This document shows, piece after piece, positions 11,354-19,450 of a DNA stretch of 64,000 bases. Position 1 is the stretch's first letter. Each line of letters starts with the position of its first letter. Below the pieces are notes generated by a model. It saw only the letters and a list, made by a program, of their open reading frames with translations. It made no database searches and had not been told where the DNA came from. The stretch is from assembly GCA_963712565.1 (NCBI GenBank), contig CAVQIP010000032.1, positions 1 to 64,000 on the forward strand, read 5' to 3'. The translations under genes were made by a program, and so were the position numbers. The DNA comes from VAZQ01 sp963712565. Lineage in GTDB: Bacteria; Pseudomonadota; Alphaproteobacteria; Rhizobiales; Xanthobacteraceae.

Positions 11354-11693
11354 GAGCAACCCGTCGGCGGACGATGACCAGCCCCTCGATCCCGCGGCCG
11401 CCCGCATGGTCGCGAAGGTGCGCTGGCTGATGGTGATCTCCGGCGCCACCACGCTCGTCGCCATTGCCGCGGTGATCGGGGTCATCGGCTATCGCGTTTT
11501 CAAAGCCGAGGGAAGCGCGGCGGCGGTAGACGTGACCGCGCTGCTGCCGAAGGGCGCGCGCATCACCGCCACCGCCGTGGGTGAGGACCGCATCGCCGTC
11601 ACCCTCGAGGTCGGCGGCGCGGTCGAGATCCGTACCTTCGACCTCAAGACGCTCAAGCCCGCCGGACGGCTCAAGTTCGCGATCGAGCCGTGA
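11352..11693 (+). CDS. Small single-pass membrane protein of unknown function
   Basis: A 113-residue protein. The N-terminal 25 residues are acidic and cytoplasmic, followed by one transmembrane helix (WLMVISGATTLVAIAAVIGVIGYRVF, about 25-50) and a small soluble domain, probably periplasmic, ending KPAGRLKFAIEP. It looks like the small hypothetical membrane proteins found divergent to rluD in Rhizobiales (possibly the DUF6476 group; the name is from memory). Its ATG (11352-11354) overlaps the rluD ATG (11353-11351) in the palindrome CATG, so there is no intergenic space: its promoter and ribosome site must lie inside rluD. Confidence 0.8.
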   Translation: MSNPSADDDQPLDPAAARMVAKVRWLMVISGATTLVAIAAVIGVIGYRVFKAEGSAAAVDVTALLPKGARITATAVGEDRIAVTLEVGGAVEIRTFDLKTLKPAGRLKFAIEP

Positions 11694-11762
11694 ACGGCGC
11701 CGGCGGCAGGCGGCGGCTTGCGCGCGCCTGGGATCGGGGGTATTTCCCAAGCCTCTCCGCTT

Positions 11763-11838
11763 GCTCCCTTCGTCTAGCGGCCCAGGACGTCGCCCTCTCA
11801 CGGCGAAAACAGGGGTTCGAGTCCCCTAGGGAGCGCCA
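11763..11838 (+). tRNA. tRNA-Glu (anticodon CTC)
   Basis: A 76-base cloverleaf including an encoded CCA. Acceptor stem GCTCCCT/AGGGAGC, anticodon loop CTCTCAC with anticodon CTC between CGCC and GGCG, and T-arm AGGGGTTCGAGTCCCCT. It reads GAG codons, the dominant Glu codon in this GC-rich genome. Confidence 0.97.
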
Positions 11839-11960
11839 TGGGTTTCAATCACTTTAGCGAGTTCCAGCCGGTTTCTCGGCGACCGCCGAGGAGGCCACGC
11901 CAACGCAAGTCGAAGACGGGCAACTTACGCCGGAGACTTGAGCCGCTGCGCCGAGCGGTC

Positions 11961-12300
11961 CTACACGTAAATCGTACAAGTGCGGCCACCGTCCGGATCG
12001 CTGGACATGCCGCCGCCCAACTGTGAGCACATGTCCTCGAAGGGATCTCTAGCCTGCATCCGTGCCCGGTCCGCGGAAGATCGTGGAAAGGTGATCATCG
12101 AGTCACAGCAGGGACAGGCCTCTGCGATCACGCATACGCATCCCGGAATGCAGTCACGATCACCTCCGCGAGACTGGGAAATATTCCTGCGGCAACGCTT
12201 GATTGCGATACTCTGGCGACCCCACGGTAGCTCCTGCCCGAGGGATAAACTGCGGCCTCTGCGGTAAAACCTGGATATTGCCGATGATCTTCGATGGCAT
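11961..12300 (-). CDS. Small cysteine-rich hypothetical protein, frameshifted
   Basis: The start at 12300 (MPSKIIGNIQVLPQRP) has an excellent AAGGAGG ribosome site six bases upstream. The first frame ends at YFPVSRR, but the next frame continues at once with DCIPGCVCV, EACPCCDSM, FEDMCSQLGGGMSSDP and GGRTC to a stop at 11961. The 340-base span is 3n+1, so one inserted base near 12170 rejoins a protein of about 112 residues with eight or so cysteines in CxC and CPCC patterns, suggestive of metal binding or disulfides. I know no family. GC content is visibly lower than in the flanks and the gene lies just downstream of a tRNA, which hints at acquisition. Confidence 0.5.
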
Positions 12301-12544
12301 TCTTGCCTCCTTGCGGAATAGAACGGACGCCGAGATGCACGAGCCGCCGGCGGCGGCTCGTGCCGTAGCCTGACGGGCGTAACAGGAGTGTTTCGAATCT
12401 GATCCGGCTTCAACCGCAAGGTCGAGCCCTTGCGGCGCGCTGCGATGTGTCAGTGACCCACTTGCAGCGATACGCCGTTTCCATACTGCCTGCGCGCATT
12501 CGGAGGCGCGACGCGCGCATATAGTCGCTCTGGTACGCCGCGGA

Positions 12545-13063
12545 ATGATCATGCGGATCACACTGTCCATCGCGACGGCATGGACGCTGCTCGCGGCTGT
12601 GCCGGCGCCGGCCGCTGCGCAGACGGTTGCTGTCTTCGATTTCGAACTGATCGACACCAGTCTCGAGGGCGAGATCAAGGGCGTGCGCGCCGATGAACAG
12701 GCGCGGCTCGTCCGTCTGAGCGATCAATTGCGGCGCCGACTCGCGGAATCGGGCCGGTTCTCGCTCGTCGATATGGCACCGATCGCCGACGAGGCGCGGG
12801 CCAGCAACCTGCAAGCCTGCGGCGGCTGCGACGCGCGCTTGGCGGCACGCGTCGGCGCCGAGCTCGCCGTCACCGGCACCGTGCAAAAGGTGTCGAACCT
12901 GATCCTCAACATGAACATCTACATCCGAGACGCAGCGTCGGGACGGACCGCTGCGGCCATGAGCGCGGATATGCGCGGCAATACCGACGAGTCCTGGTCA
13001 CGCACCCTCGATTGGCTCGTGCGCAATCGCCTGCTCGCGCCCGGCTACGGCGCGCGCCAATGA
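12545..13063 (+). CDS. Secreted DUF2380-like protein
   Basis: A 172-residue protein with a signal peptide (about 1-26, ending PAPAAAQ). The mature part begins TVAVFDFELIDTSLEG and has a CGGC pair in the middle (ACGGCDARLAARVGAELAVTGTVQKVS), then a beta-rich C-terminal half. The 'VAVFDFELIDTS ... ELAVTGTVQKVSNLILNMNIYIRD' pattern matches the DUF2380 group of periplasmic proteins of unknown function. The start at 12545 or 12551 gives the same mature protein. It is convergent with the MFS gene, 15 bases away. Confidence 0.75.
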   Translation: MIMRITLSIATAWTLLAAVPAPAAAQTVAVFDFELIDTSLEGEIKGVRADEQARLVRLSDQLRRRLAESGRFSLVDMAPIADEARASNLQACGGCDARLAARVGAELAVTGTVQKVSNLILNMNIYIRDAASGRTAAAMSADMRGNTDESWSRTLDWLVRNRLLAPGYGARQ

Positions 13064-13078
13064 CCCCTGTTGCTTAGA

Positions 13079-14281
13079 CTAATGTTCGGGGCTTGATCGC
13101 GCCGGCGATGCCAGCGGCCGTCGGGCGATGAACCACGCGACGACGACGATCGGTGCCGCGAGGATGCTGCCGGCCGCGAAGATGGTGGAGAACGGCACCC
13201 CGGCCGAATCGTGCAGTGGTCCGATCCCGAAGGCGGCGACGCCGTAGCCGAGCTGATAGAACGCGATCAGCTCGCCCGACATCACCGCCGAGAGGCGGGG
13301 AAACTCGTCGCCGCCGAAGCTGATGCTCAGGGGCAGGAAGCCGGAGCAGGCGAGGCCGGCGAGCCCGAAAATGACGATCCCGCCGGCTTCGCCCTGCACG
13401 TGCGGAGCCAGTTGAAAGACCACCAGCAGCATCACCGGGAGCGCGACATAGATCCAGCGCGCCGGCAGATGCCGCGAGATCAGCGCGATCAGGACGCGCC
13501 CCGCAGTCACCATCACCCAGAAGGCGGCGAGCGCGAACGAGGCGCCCTGGGTCGACACGCCGCGCTCGCCGCTGAGATAGAGCATGGCCCAGTTGCCGTT
13601 GAGCGTCTCGACGATGCCGTAGAGAAAGACGGCGGCGGCATAGAGCCAGAACCGGTGCGGCAGGCTGGCCCAGCTCACCGACGCAGGCGCGCCGCCCGCG
13701 CCGGCGATGCCCAGCGGCTGCATCAGGGCGACGGCGAACAGCAGCGCCAGCACGCACGCCACCACGACCGGCAGCAGCCACCAGACGCCCAGGGCGGCGA
13801 CGATTGCCACCAGCACCGGCGCCAGCGCGGTGCCCAGGCCGAGCAGCGCATTGAGCGCCAGCACCGCGCGGTCGGCGCGTCCCGGGAAGAACGCCTCGGC
13901 GTAGGTGTTGAGCGCCATGACGGTGGCGCCAAAGCCCAGTCCGAGCGCGCCGGTGGCGAGCAGCAGCACGCCGAAGGCCGCGTCCGGCGCGCCCAGCAGC
14001 AGCCGGCTCAGCGCCAGCAACGCCATCGCGACGATATCGCCGGCAAATCCCGCCAGCAGCACCCGACGCAGGCTCCATCGCCGCGCCAGTTTCGGCGCCA
14101 GCGCGGAGGCGAGGATCGCCAGCACCACCTGGGGCACGAACATCGCGCCGTAGCGCGTGCTGTCGAAGCCGAAGCCGTCCGGGCTGGTGAAGATCGAGCT
14201 CGCGGCCGGGAACGTCACCAGCGCCAGGCCCTGCATGACGGCCGCCACGTAGACGACGCCGATCTCGGTGCGGCTCGCCAT
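13079..14281 (-). CDS. Major facilitator superfamily transporter
   Basis: A 400-residue inner-membrane protein with about 12 hydrophobic helices in two halves (for example VLLAGFAGDIVAMALLALSRLLL and IVIFGLAGLACSGFLPLSI), typical of MFS exporters or sugar/organic-acid carriers. The substrate is not evident. Its start lies 16 bases after the GMC oxidoreductase stop, making it the last gene of the putative operon starting at 23148; it might export or import the oxidised sugar or substrate of the enzymes ahead of it. Confidence 0.85.
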   Translation of the reverse strand: MASRTEIGVVYVAAVMQGLALVTFPAASSIFTSPDGFGFDSTRYGAMFVPQVVLAILASALAPKLARRWSLRRVLLAGFAGDIVAMALLALSRLLLGAPDAAFGVLLLATGALGLGFGATVMALNTYAEAFFPGRADRAVLALNALLGLGTALAPVLVAIVAALGVWWLLPVVVACVLALLFAVALMQPLGIAGAGGAPASVSWASLPHRFWLYAAAVFLYGIVETLNGNWAMLYLSGERGVSTQGASFALAAFWVMVTAGRVLIALISRHLPARWIYVALPVMLLVVFQLAPHVQGEAGGIVIFGLAGLACSGFLPLSISFGGDEFPRLSAVMSGELIAFYQLGYGVAAFGIGPLHDSAGVPFSTIFAAGSILAAPIVVVAWFIARRPLASPARSSPEH

Positions 14282-14297
14282 CGGCTCGGCCGTCCGC

Positions 14298-15851
14298 TCA
14301 CGCCAGCCGTTGCAACAGGTGATCGCCGACCCGGATGGCGTTGGCGATCGCGGTGAGCGAGGGGTTCACCGCCCCGATGCTGACGAAGAAGCTGGTGTCC
14401 ACCACGTACAGATTGTCGAGCTCGTGCGCCTTGCAGTTCACATCCAGCACCGAAGACTTCGGATCCTTGCCGAACCGGCAGGTCCCGGCCTGGTGGGCGC
14501 AGCCGGCGAGCGGGATCTCGGTCTTCATATAGATGTTGCGCGGGATCAGATGATCCGGATGCATGCCCAGATGGCTGAGCATCGATTTGAGCTTGTCGTA
14601 CAGCTTCTGCTTGGGCACCTGGTTGTTCGGCGTGTAGCTCAGCGTCAGCTTGCCCGACCTGTCCACGGTGACGCGATTGTTGGGATCCGGCAGGTCCTCG
14701 GTGGTGAGCCAGAAATCCACCGCGTGGTAGGCGAGATCGTCGAGCAGGCCGGTCGGGAACAACGCGGTCTCCAGCGGCTTCTCGCCCCGGTACATCGGGC
14801 CCAGCGACTTGCCGATCATCTGGATGTTGCCCATCGGATAGTCGAACCCGTCCATGCCGAAATAGAAATCGTTCAACGCCAGGGTCTTCTGAAAGAAGGT
14901 CGGGTTGGGCTCGAGCGAGATCGCGAGCACCGCCTGGCTGTTGTGGAACATGTAGTGGCGGCCCACCTGGTCCGAGCCGTTGGCGAGACCGTTGGGGTGC
15001 TTGTCGTTGGCCGACATCAGCAGCAGCTTGGCGCTGTTGGCGGCGCCGCAGGACACGACGACGATGTCGCCGCGGAAGACCTCGCGCTGTCCCGCCACGT
15101 CGGCGATGACCGCCGTCACCGCCGTGCCGCCCGCATCCGTCTCCAGCTTGACGGCCTTGGCGTTGCGCAGCAGCGTCACGTTGGGAAACTCGACGGCCGG
15201 GCGCACCGCCACGACCTCCGCGTCCGACTTGGCGTGCACCAGGCAGGGAAAGCCGTCGCAGGTCTGACAGCGAATGCAGGTGCTGTAGGCCATGTTGCGC
15301 TCGTCCATCATCACCGCCGAGGGAGCAGGGAAGGGATGGTAGCCGGCCGCGGTGAGTTCATCGAACAGCCGCTGAATGCGCGGCTCGTTGGAGACCGGCG
15401 GGCACGGATAGGGTCCGCTGGCGGGCGGCTCGGTCGGGTCGCGGCCGCGCAGCCCGTGCACGTGGTACATCTGCTCGGCCCTGGCGTAGTACGGCTCGAG
15501 CTCCTCGTAGCTGATCGGCCAAGCCGGCGAGATGCCGTCGTGATGGCGCAGCTCGCCGAAATCCTGCTGCCGCAGCCGATACAGCGCGGCGCCGAACATC
15601 TTGGTCGCGCCGCCGACGAAATAATGCACCTGCGGCTGGAACGCCCGGCCGTCGCGGTCGTACCAGGTCTCGGGCGAGACGTAGCGGTTCTGCTCGAACA
15701 CCGCCGCGGTATCCCAGTTCAGCGCCTCGCGCTTGAGCCAGTCGCCGCGCTCGAGAATCAGGATGCTCTTTCCCGAGGGGGCGAGCTGGCGGGCGAGCGT
15801 GCCGCCGCCCGCCCCGCTGCCGACGATGATGACGTCGAAGCGCTTGTCCAT
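14298..15851 (-). CDS. GMC family FAD oxidoreductase
   Basis: A 517-residue flavoprotein oxidising an alcohol or sugar hydroxyl. The FAD-binding GSGAGGG lies at 11-17 with the ERGDW acidic residue following. The GMC C-terminal domain contains AGCAHQAGTCRFG (candidate catalytic His) and NPSLTAIANAIR. A cysteine cluster CIRCQTCDGFPC lies in the middle, seen in a GMC subgroup and possibly a metal or iron-sulfur site; this is an inference. No signal peptide, so it is probably cytoplasmic or membrane-associated through partners. It lies between the SDR gene (65 bases, with a palindromic repeat) and the MFS gene. Confidence 0.92.
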   Translation of the reverse strand: MDKRFDVIIVGSGAGGGTLARQLAPSGKSILILERGDWLKREALNWDTAAVFEQNRYVSPETWYDRDGRAFQPQVHYFVGGATKMFGAALYRLRQQDFGELRHHDGISPAWPISYEELEPYYARAEQMYHVHGLRGRDPTEPPASGPYPCPPVSNEPRIQRLFDELTAAGYHPFPAPSAVMMDERNMAYSTCIRCQTCDGFPCLVHAKSDAEVVAVRPAVEFPNVTLLRNAKAVKLETDAGGTAVTAVIADVAGQREVFRGDIVVVSCGAANSAKLLLMSANDKHPNGLANGSDQVGRHYMFHNSQAVLAISLEPNPTFFQKTLALNDFYFGMDGFDYPMGNIQMIGKSLGPMYRGEKPLETALFPTGLLDDLAYHAVDFWLTTEDLPDPNNRVTVDRSGKLTLSYTPNNQVPKQKLYDKLKSMLSHLGMHPDHLIPRNIYMKTEIPLAGCAHQAGTCRFGKDPKSSVLDVNCKAHELDNLYVVDTSFFVSIGAVNPSLTAIANAIRVGDHLLQRLA

Positions 15852-15867
15852 GTCCGCTTCTCGCTAG

Positions 15868-15914
15868 CGCATGTTGCGGAAAAGTGGGGACCGGTTTTCC
15901 GAAGAAAACATGCG
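15868..15914. repeat. Rhizobial intergenic palindromic repeat
   Basis: CGCATGTT at the left is mirrored by AACATGCG at the right, enclosing CGGAAAA...GTTTTCCG around GTGGGGACC. This is the familiar 'GGAAAAGTGGGxxCCGGTTTTCC' intergenic element of Rhizobiales. It fills the SDR-GMC gap and abuts the SDR stop codon, so it would form a hairpin within the putative polycistronic message. Confidence 0.8.
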
Positions 15915-15916
15915 TG

Positions 15917-16684
15917 CTAGAGACCGACGCTGCTGTGCATGATGCCGCCGTCGGCGAAGACGGTGGTCGCGGTGAGATAGCTCGCGCCGTCGCCGGCCAG
16001 GAACGAGACCACGCTGGCGATTTCTTCCGGGCGCGCCATGCGCCCCAGCGGGATGGCCGCATCGAGCTGCGCGAGCTTGGCCGGATCGTCCATCGTGCTG
16101 AGATTGATCGGCGTCGCCACCGCCCCCGGACCCACCCCGACGACCAGGATGTTGTGGCGGGCGAGCTCGAGCCCTGCGGTGCGCGTGAGCATGCGCATGC
16201 CGCCCTTGGCCAGGCAATAGGGAGTGTTGCCGGGCATCGGCCAGTCCTCGTGCACCGAGGTGATGTTGATGATGCGACCGCCGCCGCCCTGCTTGATCAT
16301 CTGCTTGGCGGCGATCTGGGTGCCGAAGAAGGCGCTCTTGAGGTTGACCGCCATCACCTTGTCGTACTGGCCCTCGGTGGTGTCGAGGACCGAGGTGCGG
16401 GTTTCGATGCCGGCGTTGTTGACCATGATGTCCAGGCGGCCGAACTTGCGCACCGCCGCGTCGACCAGCTTCTGCAGGTCGGCGACCTTGCTCACATCGG
16501 CGTCGACGCCGATGGACTTGTCGCCGAGCTTGGCGATCTGCTGCTCGAGCGTCGCGGTCGCTTCCGGATGAGCCACGTAGTCGATGACGATGCTGGCGCC
16601 CTGGCGGGCGAGCGCCAGAACGATCGCCTGACCGATCCCGCTGTTCCCTCCAGTGACGATGGCAACCTTGTTCTGCAGCGACAT
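15917..16684 (-). CDS. Short-chain dehydrogenase/reductase (glucose 1-dehydrogenase-like)
   Basis: A 255-residue classical SDR. Cofactor motif TGGNSGIG (11-18), NNAG (about 89-92), and the catalytic set Ser143, Tyr156 and Lys160 (YCLAK). The sequence style (ETRTSVLDTTEGQYDKVMAVNLKSAFFGTQ) is close to bacterial glucose 1-dehydrogenase-like SDRs, but substrate assignment is only by similarity. It starts 42 bases after the large glucosidase stop, which would fit oxidation of released glucose. Confidence 0.9.
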   Translation of the reverse strand: MSLQNKVAIVTGGNSGIGQAIVLALARQGASIVIDYVAHPEATATLEQQIAKLGDKSIGVDADVSKVADLQKLVDAAVRKFGRLDIMVNNAGIETRTSVLDTTEGQYDKVMAVNLKSAFFGTQIAAKQMIKQGGGGRIINITSVHEDWPMPGNTPYCLAKGGMRMLTRTAGLELARHNILVVGVGPGAVATPINLSTMDDPAKLAQLDAAIPLGRMARPEEIASVVSFLAGDGASYLTATTVFADGGIMHSSVGL

Positions 16685-16726
16685 GATGGTTCCCTCGCTG
16701 ATCGTGTGGGGCCGCTTCGCAGCCCC

Positions 16727-19450
16727 TCAGGCATGCAGTCGCGGCGGCGAAGGCGCGCCCGGATTGACCCGCTCCGTGCACACGGGGCGCGCCGCCATCC
16801 CTCCTTCCGGCACCAGTTGCGCGATGAGGTTGGCGATGAGTCCGGTCCAGCCGGTCTGGTGCGACGCGCCGCAGCCGCGGCCATTGTCGCCATGGAAGTA
16901 CTCGTGGAACAGAATGTAGTCCTTGAAATGGGGGTCGGTTTGAAACTTTTCATACCCCCCGAACACCGGACGCCTGCCGTCGGTTCCGCGCCGGAACAGC
17001 TTGATCAAGCGCCCGCACAATTCGTCGGCGATCTGGTCCAGCGTCAACATGGCGCCGGATCCGGTCGGGCACTCGATCTTCAGCCCGTCGCCGTAGAACT
17101 GATAGAAGCGCCGCAGGTTCTCGATCAGCAAATAGTTGACCGGCATCCAAATCGGTCCGCGCCAGTTCGAGTTGCCTCCGAACAATCCGGTATCGGACTC
17201 TCCCGGCTGATACGTCACGCGGTAATGCTCCCCGTTGTATTGGAAGTCGTAGGGATGCTCGAGGTAGGAACGCGATAGCGCCCTGATTCCGTATGGCGAA
17301 AGGAACTCGGTCTCATCGAGCATGCGGTGCAAGATCTTCGTCATGCGGAAGGCGCGCGCGAGCGAGAACAGGCGGCGTCCCTGCGTGCCCAGCTCGTTCC
17401 AGCGCGAGACCAGCTTCACCAGATCCGGCCGGCGCTCGCGGTAGAGTTCGATCTTGCGCCAGAGCTCGGGCCGCTTGTCGATCAGCTCCTGCTCGACAAT
17501 TCCGACCGCGCACAGCGGAATGAGCCCGACGATCGAGCGCAGGCGCAGCGGGATTTTGGTTCCCGACGGCATCGACAGCACGTCGTAAAAGAAGTTGTCT
17601 TCGTCGTCCCAGAGTCCGATGCCCGCCTTGCCCATGTCGGTCATCGCCTGGGCGATGTAGAGGAAGTGCTCGAGAAACTTGATGGTCATGTCCTCGTAGA
17701 CCGGGTCGCGCTGACTGAGCTCGACCGAGATGCGCAGCATGTTGAGGCAGAACATCCCCATCCAGGCCGTGCCGTCGGATTGTTCGATGTAGCCGCCGGT
17801 GGGCAGCGGCCGCGACCGGTCGAACACGCCGATATTGTCGAGGCCGAGAAAGCCGCCCTCGAAGATGTTCAAGCCCTGCGGATCCTTGCGGTTCACCCAC
17901 CACGTGAAGTTCAACAGCAGCTTGTGGAAGATGCGTTCCAGGAAATCCAAATCGCCGGCGCCGCCGTTCTGATTGCGGTCATTCTCGAATACGCGCATCG
18001 CGGCCCACGCGTGCACCGGCGGGTTGACGTCGCCGAACGCCCATTCATAGGCCGGCAGTTCGCCGTTCGGATGCATCAGCCAGACCCGGCACAGCAGCTC
18101 GAGCTGATCTTTCGCGAAATCGGGATCGATCAACGACAGCGTCACGCAATGGAAGGCGAGGTCCCAGGCCGCAAACCAGGGATATTCCCACTTGTCCGGC
18201 ATCGACATGATGTCGGCGGCCACCAGGTGCCGCCAGCCGCTGTTGCGGCCGTGCTTGCGGCTCTCCGGCGGCGGCGGCTGCAGCGGATCGCCGTCCAGCC
18301 AGCGCTCCACGTGGAGATGGTAGAACTGCTTGTTCCACAGCATCCCGGCAAAGGCCTGGCGCTGGATGCGCTGGATGTCCTCGTCGGCGATGGCGCTCTG
18401 CCGGGCGGCGTAGAAGGCGTCGGTCTCGGCGATGCGGCGGGCGAACAGGTCGTCGAACGCGGCGAAGCCGCCAGCGCGGCCAGCGTCGGTGCGCAGCCGG
18501 ACTCGAATGGTGATATTGCCGCCGGCCGGCACCGTGCGCAGGTAAAGCCCAGCCGCCTTGGTGCCTTGTCCGGCGGCGTTGACCGCGTCGGCACGGCCGT
18601 GGACGACATATTCGTGGAACGCGTCCTTGCAGTACCCTGGCGCCGCGCTGACCCCGAACAGGCGGGCGAAATTCGACTCGTTGTCGCAGAACAGCAGCCG
18701 ATCCGCTGCTTCGAACTCGATGCTATAGAGCCCCAGCTGGTCGTGCCGCGCGAGCACGACGCCGTTGCCCTGATCCTGCAACGACGGCTTCTGCGTGCCG
18801 GCCGACCAGCTCCAGATGTTGCGGAACCAGACCTGCGGCAGGACATGGATGGAGGCCTGCTCGGGGCCGCGGTTGTGCACCGTGATCCGCATGAGCACGT
18901 CGTCCACGTCCGCCTTGGCATACTCGACCTCGATGTCGAAGTAGCGGTCGTCGTCGAAAATGCCGGTATCGATCAGCTCGAACTCCATCGCTGGCGAGCC
19001 GCGGCGGCGGGCGTTCTCCTCGATCAGCCATTCGTACGGATAAGCCGCCTGCGGCAGCTTGTAGAGCATGCGCGCGTAGGCGTAGCTCGGCACCGCGTCG
19101 AGATAATAGTACAGCTCCTTGACGTCCTCGCCGTGGTTGCCCTCCTCGTTCGTCAGCCCGAACAGCCGCTCCTTGAGGATCGGATCGCGCCCGTTCCACA
19201 GCGCGAGCGACAGGCACAGCAGCTGCCGGTCGTCGGAAAAGCCGGCGATGCCGTCCTCGCCCCAGCGGTAGGCGCGGCTGCGCGCCTGGTCGTGGGTGAG
19301 GTAGTCCCACGCGGTGCCGCCGGGGCTGTAGTCCTCGCGCACCGTGCCCCATTGTCGCTCGCTGAGATACGGGCCCCAGCGACGCCAATTCTTTGCGCCC
19401 TTGCGGCTTTCCTCGATGCGGCGCTGTTCGGCGTCAATGGCTTGCGGCAT
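16727..19450 (-). CDS. Large glucosidase, MGH1-like (GH63-related) family
   Basis: A 907-residue protein related to mannosyl-oligosaccharide glucosidase-like bacterial glucosidases with an (alpha/alpha)6 barrel. The N-terminal half is a beta-sandwich with many aromatic residues (REDYSPGGTAWDYLTHDQARSRAYRWGEDG); the C-terminal half has barrel motifs (WDLAFH, GLWDDEDNFFYD, NSNWRGPIWMPVNYLL, and HQTGWTGL near the end). No signal peptide is seen, so it probably acts on cytoplasmic glucosides. The start at 19450 overlaps the 3' end of the upstream amylo-glucosidase gene by 17 bases, indicating translational coupling. The catalytic acids are not assigned here. Confidence 0.85.
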   Translation of the reverse strand: MPQAIDAEQRRIEESRKGAKNWRRWGPYLSERQWGTVREDYSPGGTAWDYLTHDQARSRAYRWGEDGIAGFSDDRQLLCLSLALWNGRDPILKERLFGLTNEEGNHGEDVKELYYYLDAVPSYAYARMLYKLPQAAYPYEWLIEENARRRGSPAMEFELIDTGIFDDDRYFDIEVEYAKADVDDVLMRITVHNRGPEQASIHVLPQVWFRNIWSWSAGTQKPSLQDQGNGVVLARHDQLGLYSIEFEAADRLLFCDNESNFARLFGVSAAPGYCKDAFHEYVVHGRADAVNAAGQGTKAAGLYLRTVPAGGNITIRVRLRTDAGRAGGFAAFDDLFARRIAETDAFYAARQSAIADEDIQRIQRQAFAGMLWNKQFYHLHVERWLDGDPLQPPPPESRKHGRNSGWRHLVAADIMSMPDKWEYPWFAAWDLAFHCVTLSLIDPDFAKDQLELLCRVWLMHPNGELPAYEWAFGDVNPPVHAWAAMRVFENDRNQNGGAGDLDFLERIFHKLLLNFTWWVNRKDPQGLNIFEGGFLGLDNIGVFDRSRPLPTGGYIEQSDGTAWMGMFCLNMLRISVELSQRDPVYEDMTIKFLEHFLYIAQAMTDMGKAGIGLWDDEDNFFYDVLSMPSGTKIPLRLRSIVGLIPLCAVGIVEQELIDKRPELWRKIELYRERRPDLVKLVSRWNELGTQGRRLFSLARAFRMTKILHRMLDETEFLSPYGIRALSRSYLEHPYDFQYNGEHYRVTYQPGESDTGLFGGNSNWRGPIWMPVNYLLIENLRRFYQFYGDGLKIECPTGSGAMLTLDQIADELCGRLIKLFRRGTDGRRPVFGGYEKFQTDPHFKDYILFHEYFHGDNGRGCGASHQTGWTGLIANLIAQLVPEGGMAARPVCTERVNPGAPSPPRLHA

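Noticed and set aside
11763..12540. tRNA-Glu 3' end as an active integration site
   Set aside because: No integrase and no second copy of the tRNA 3' end in the window; only a lower-GC stretch.
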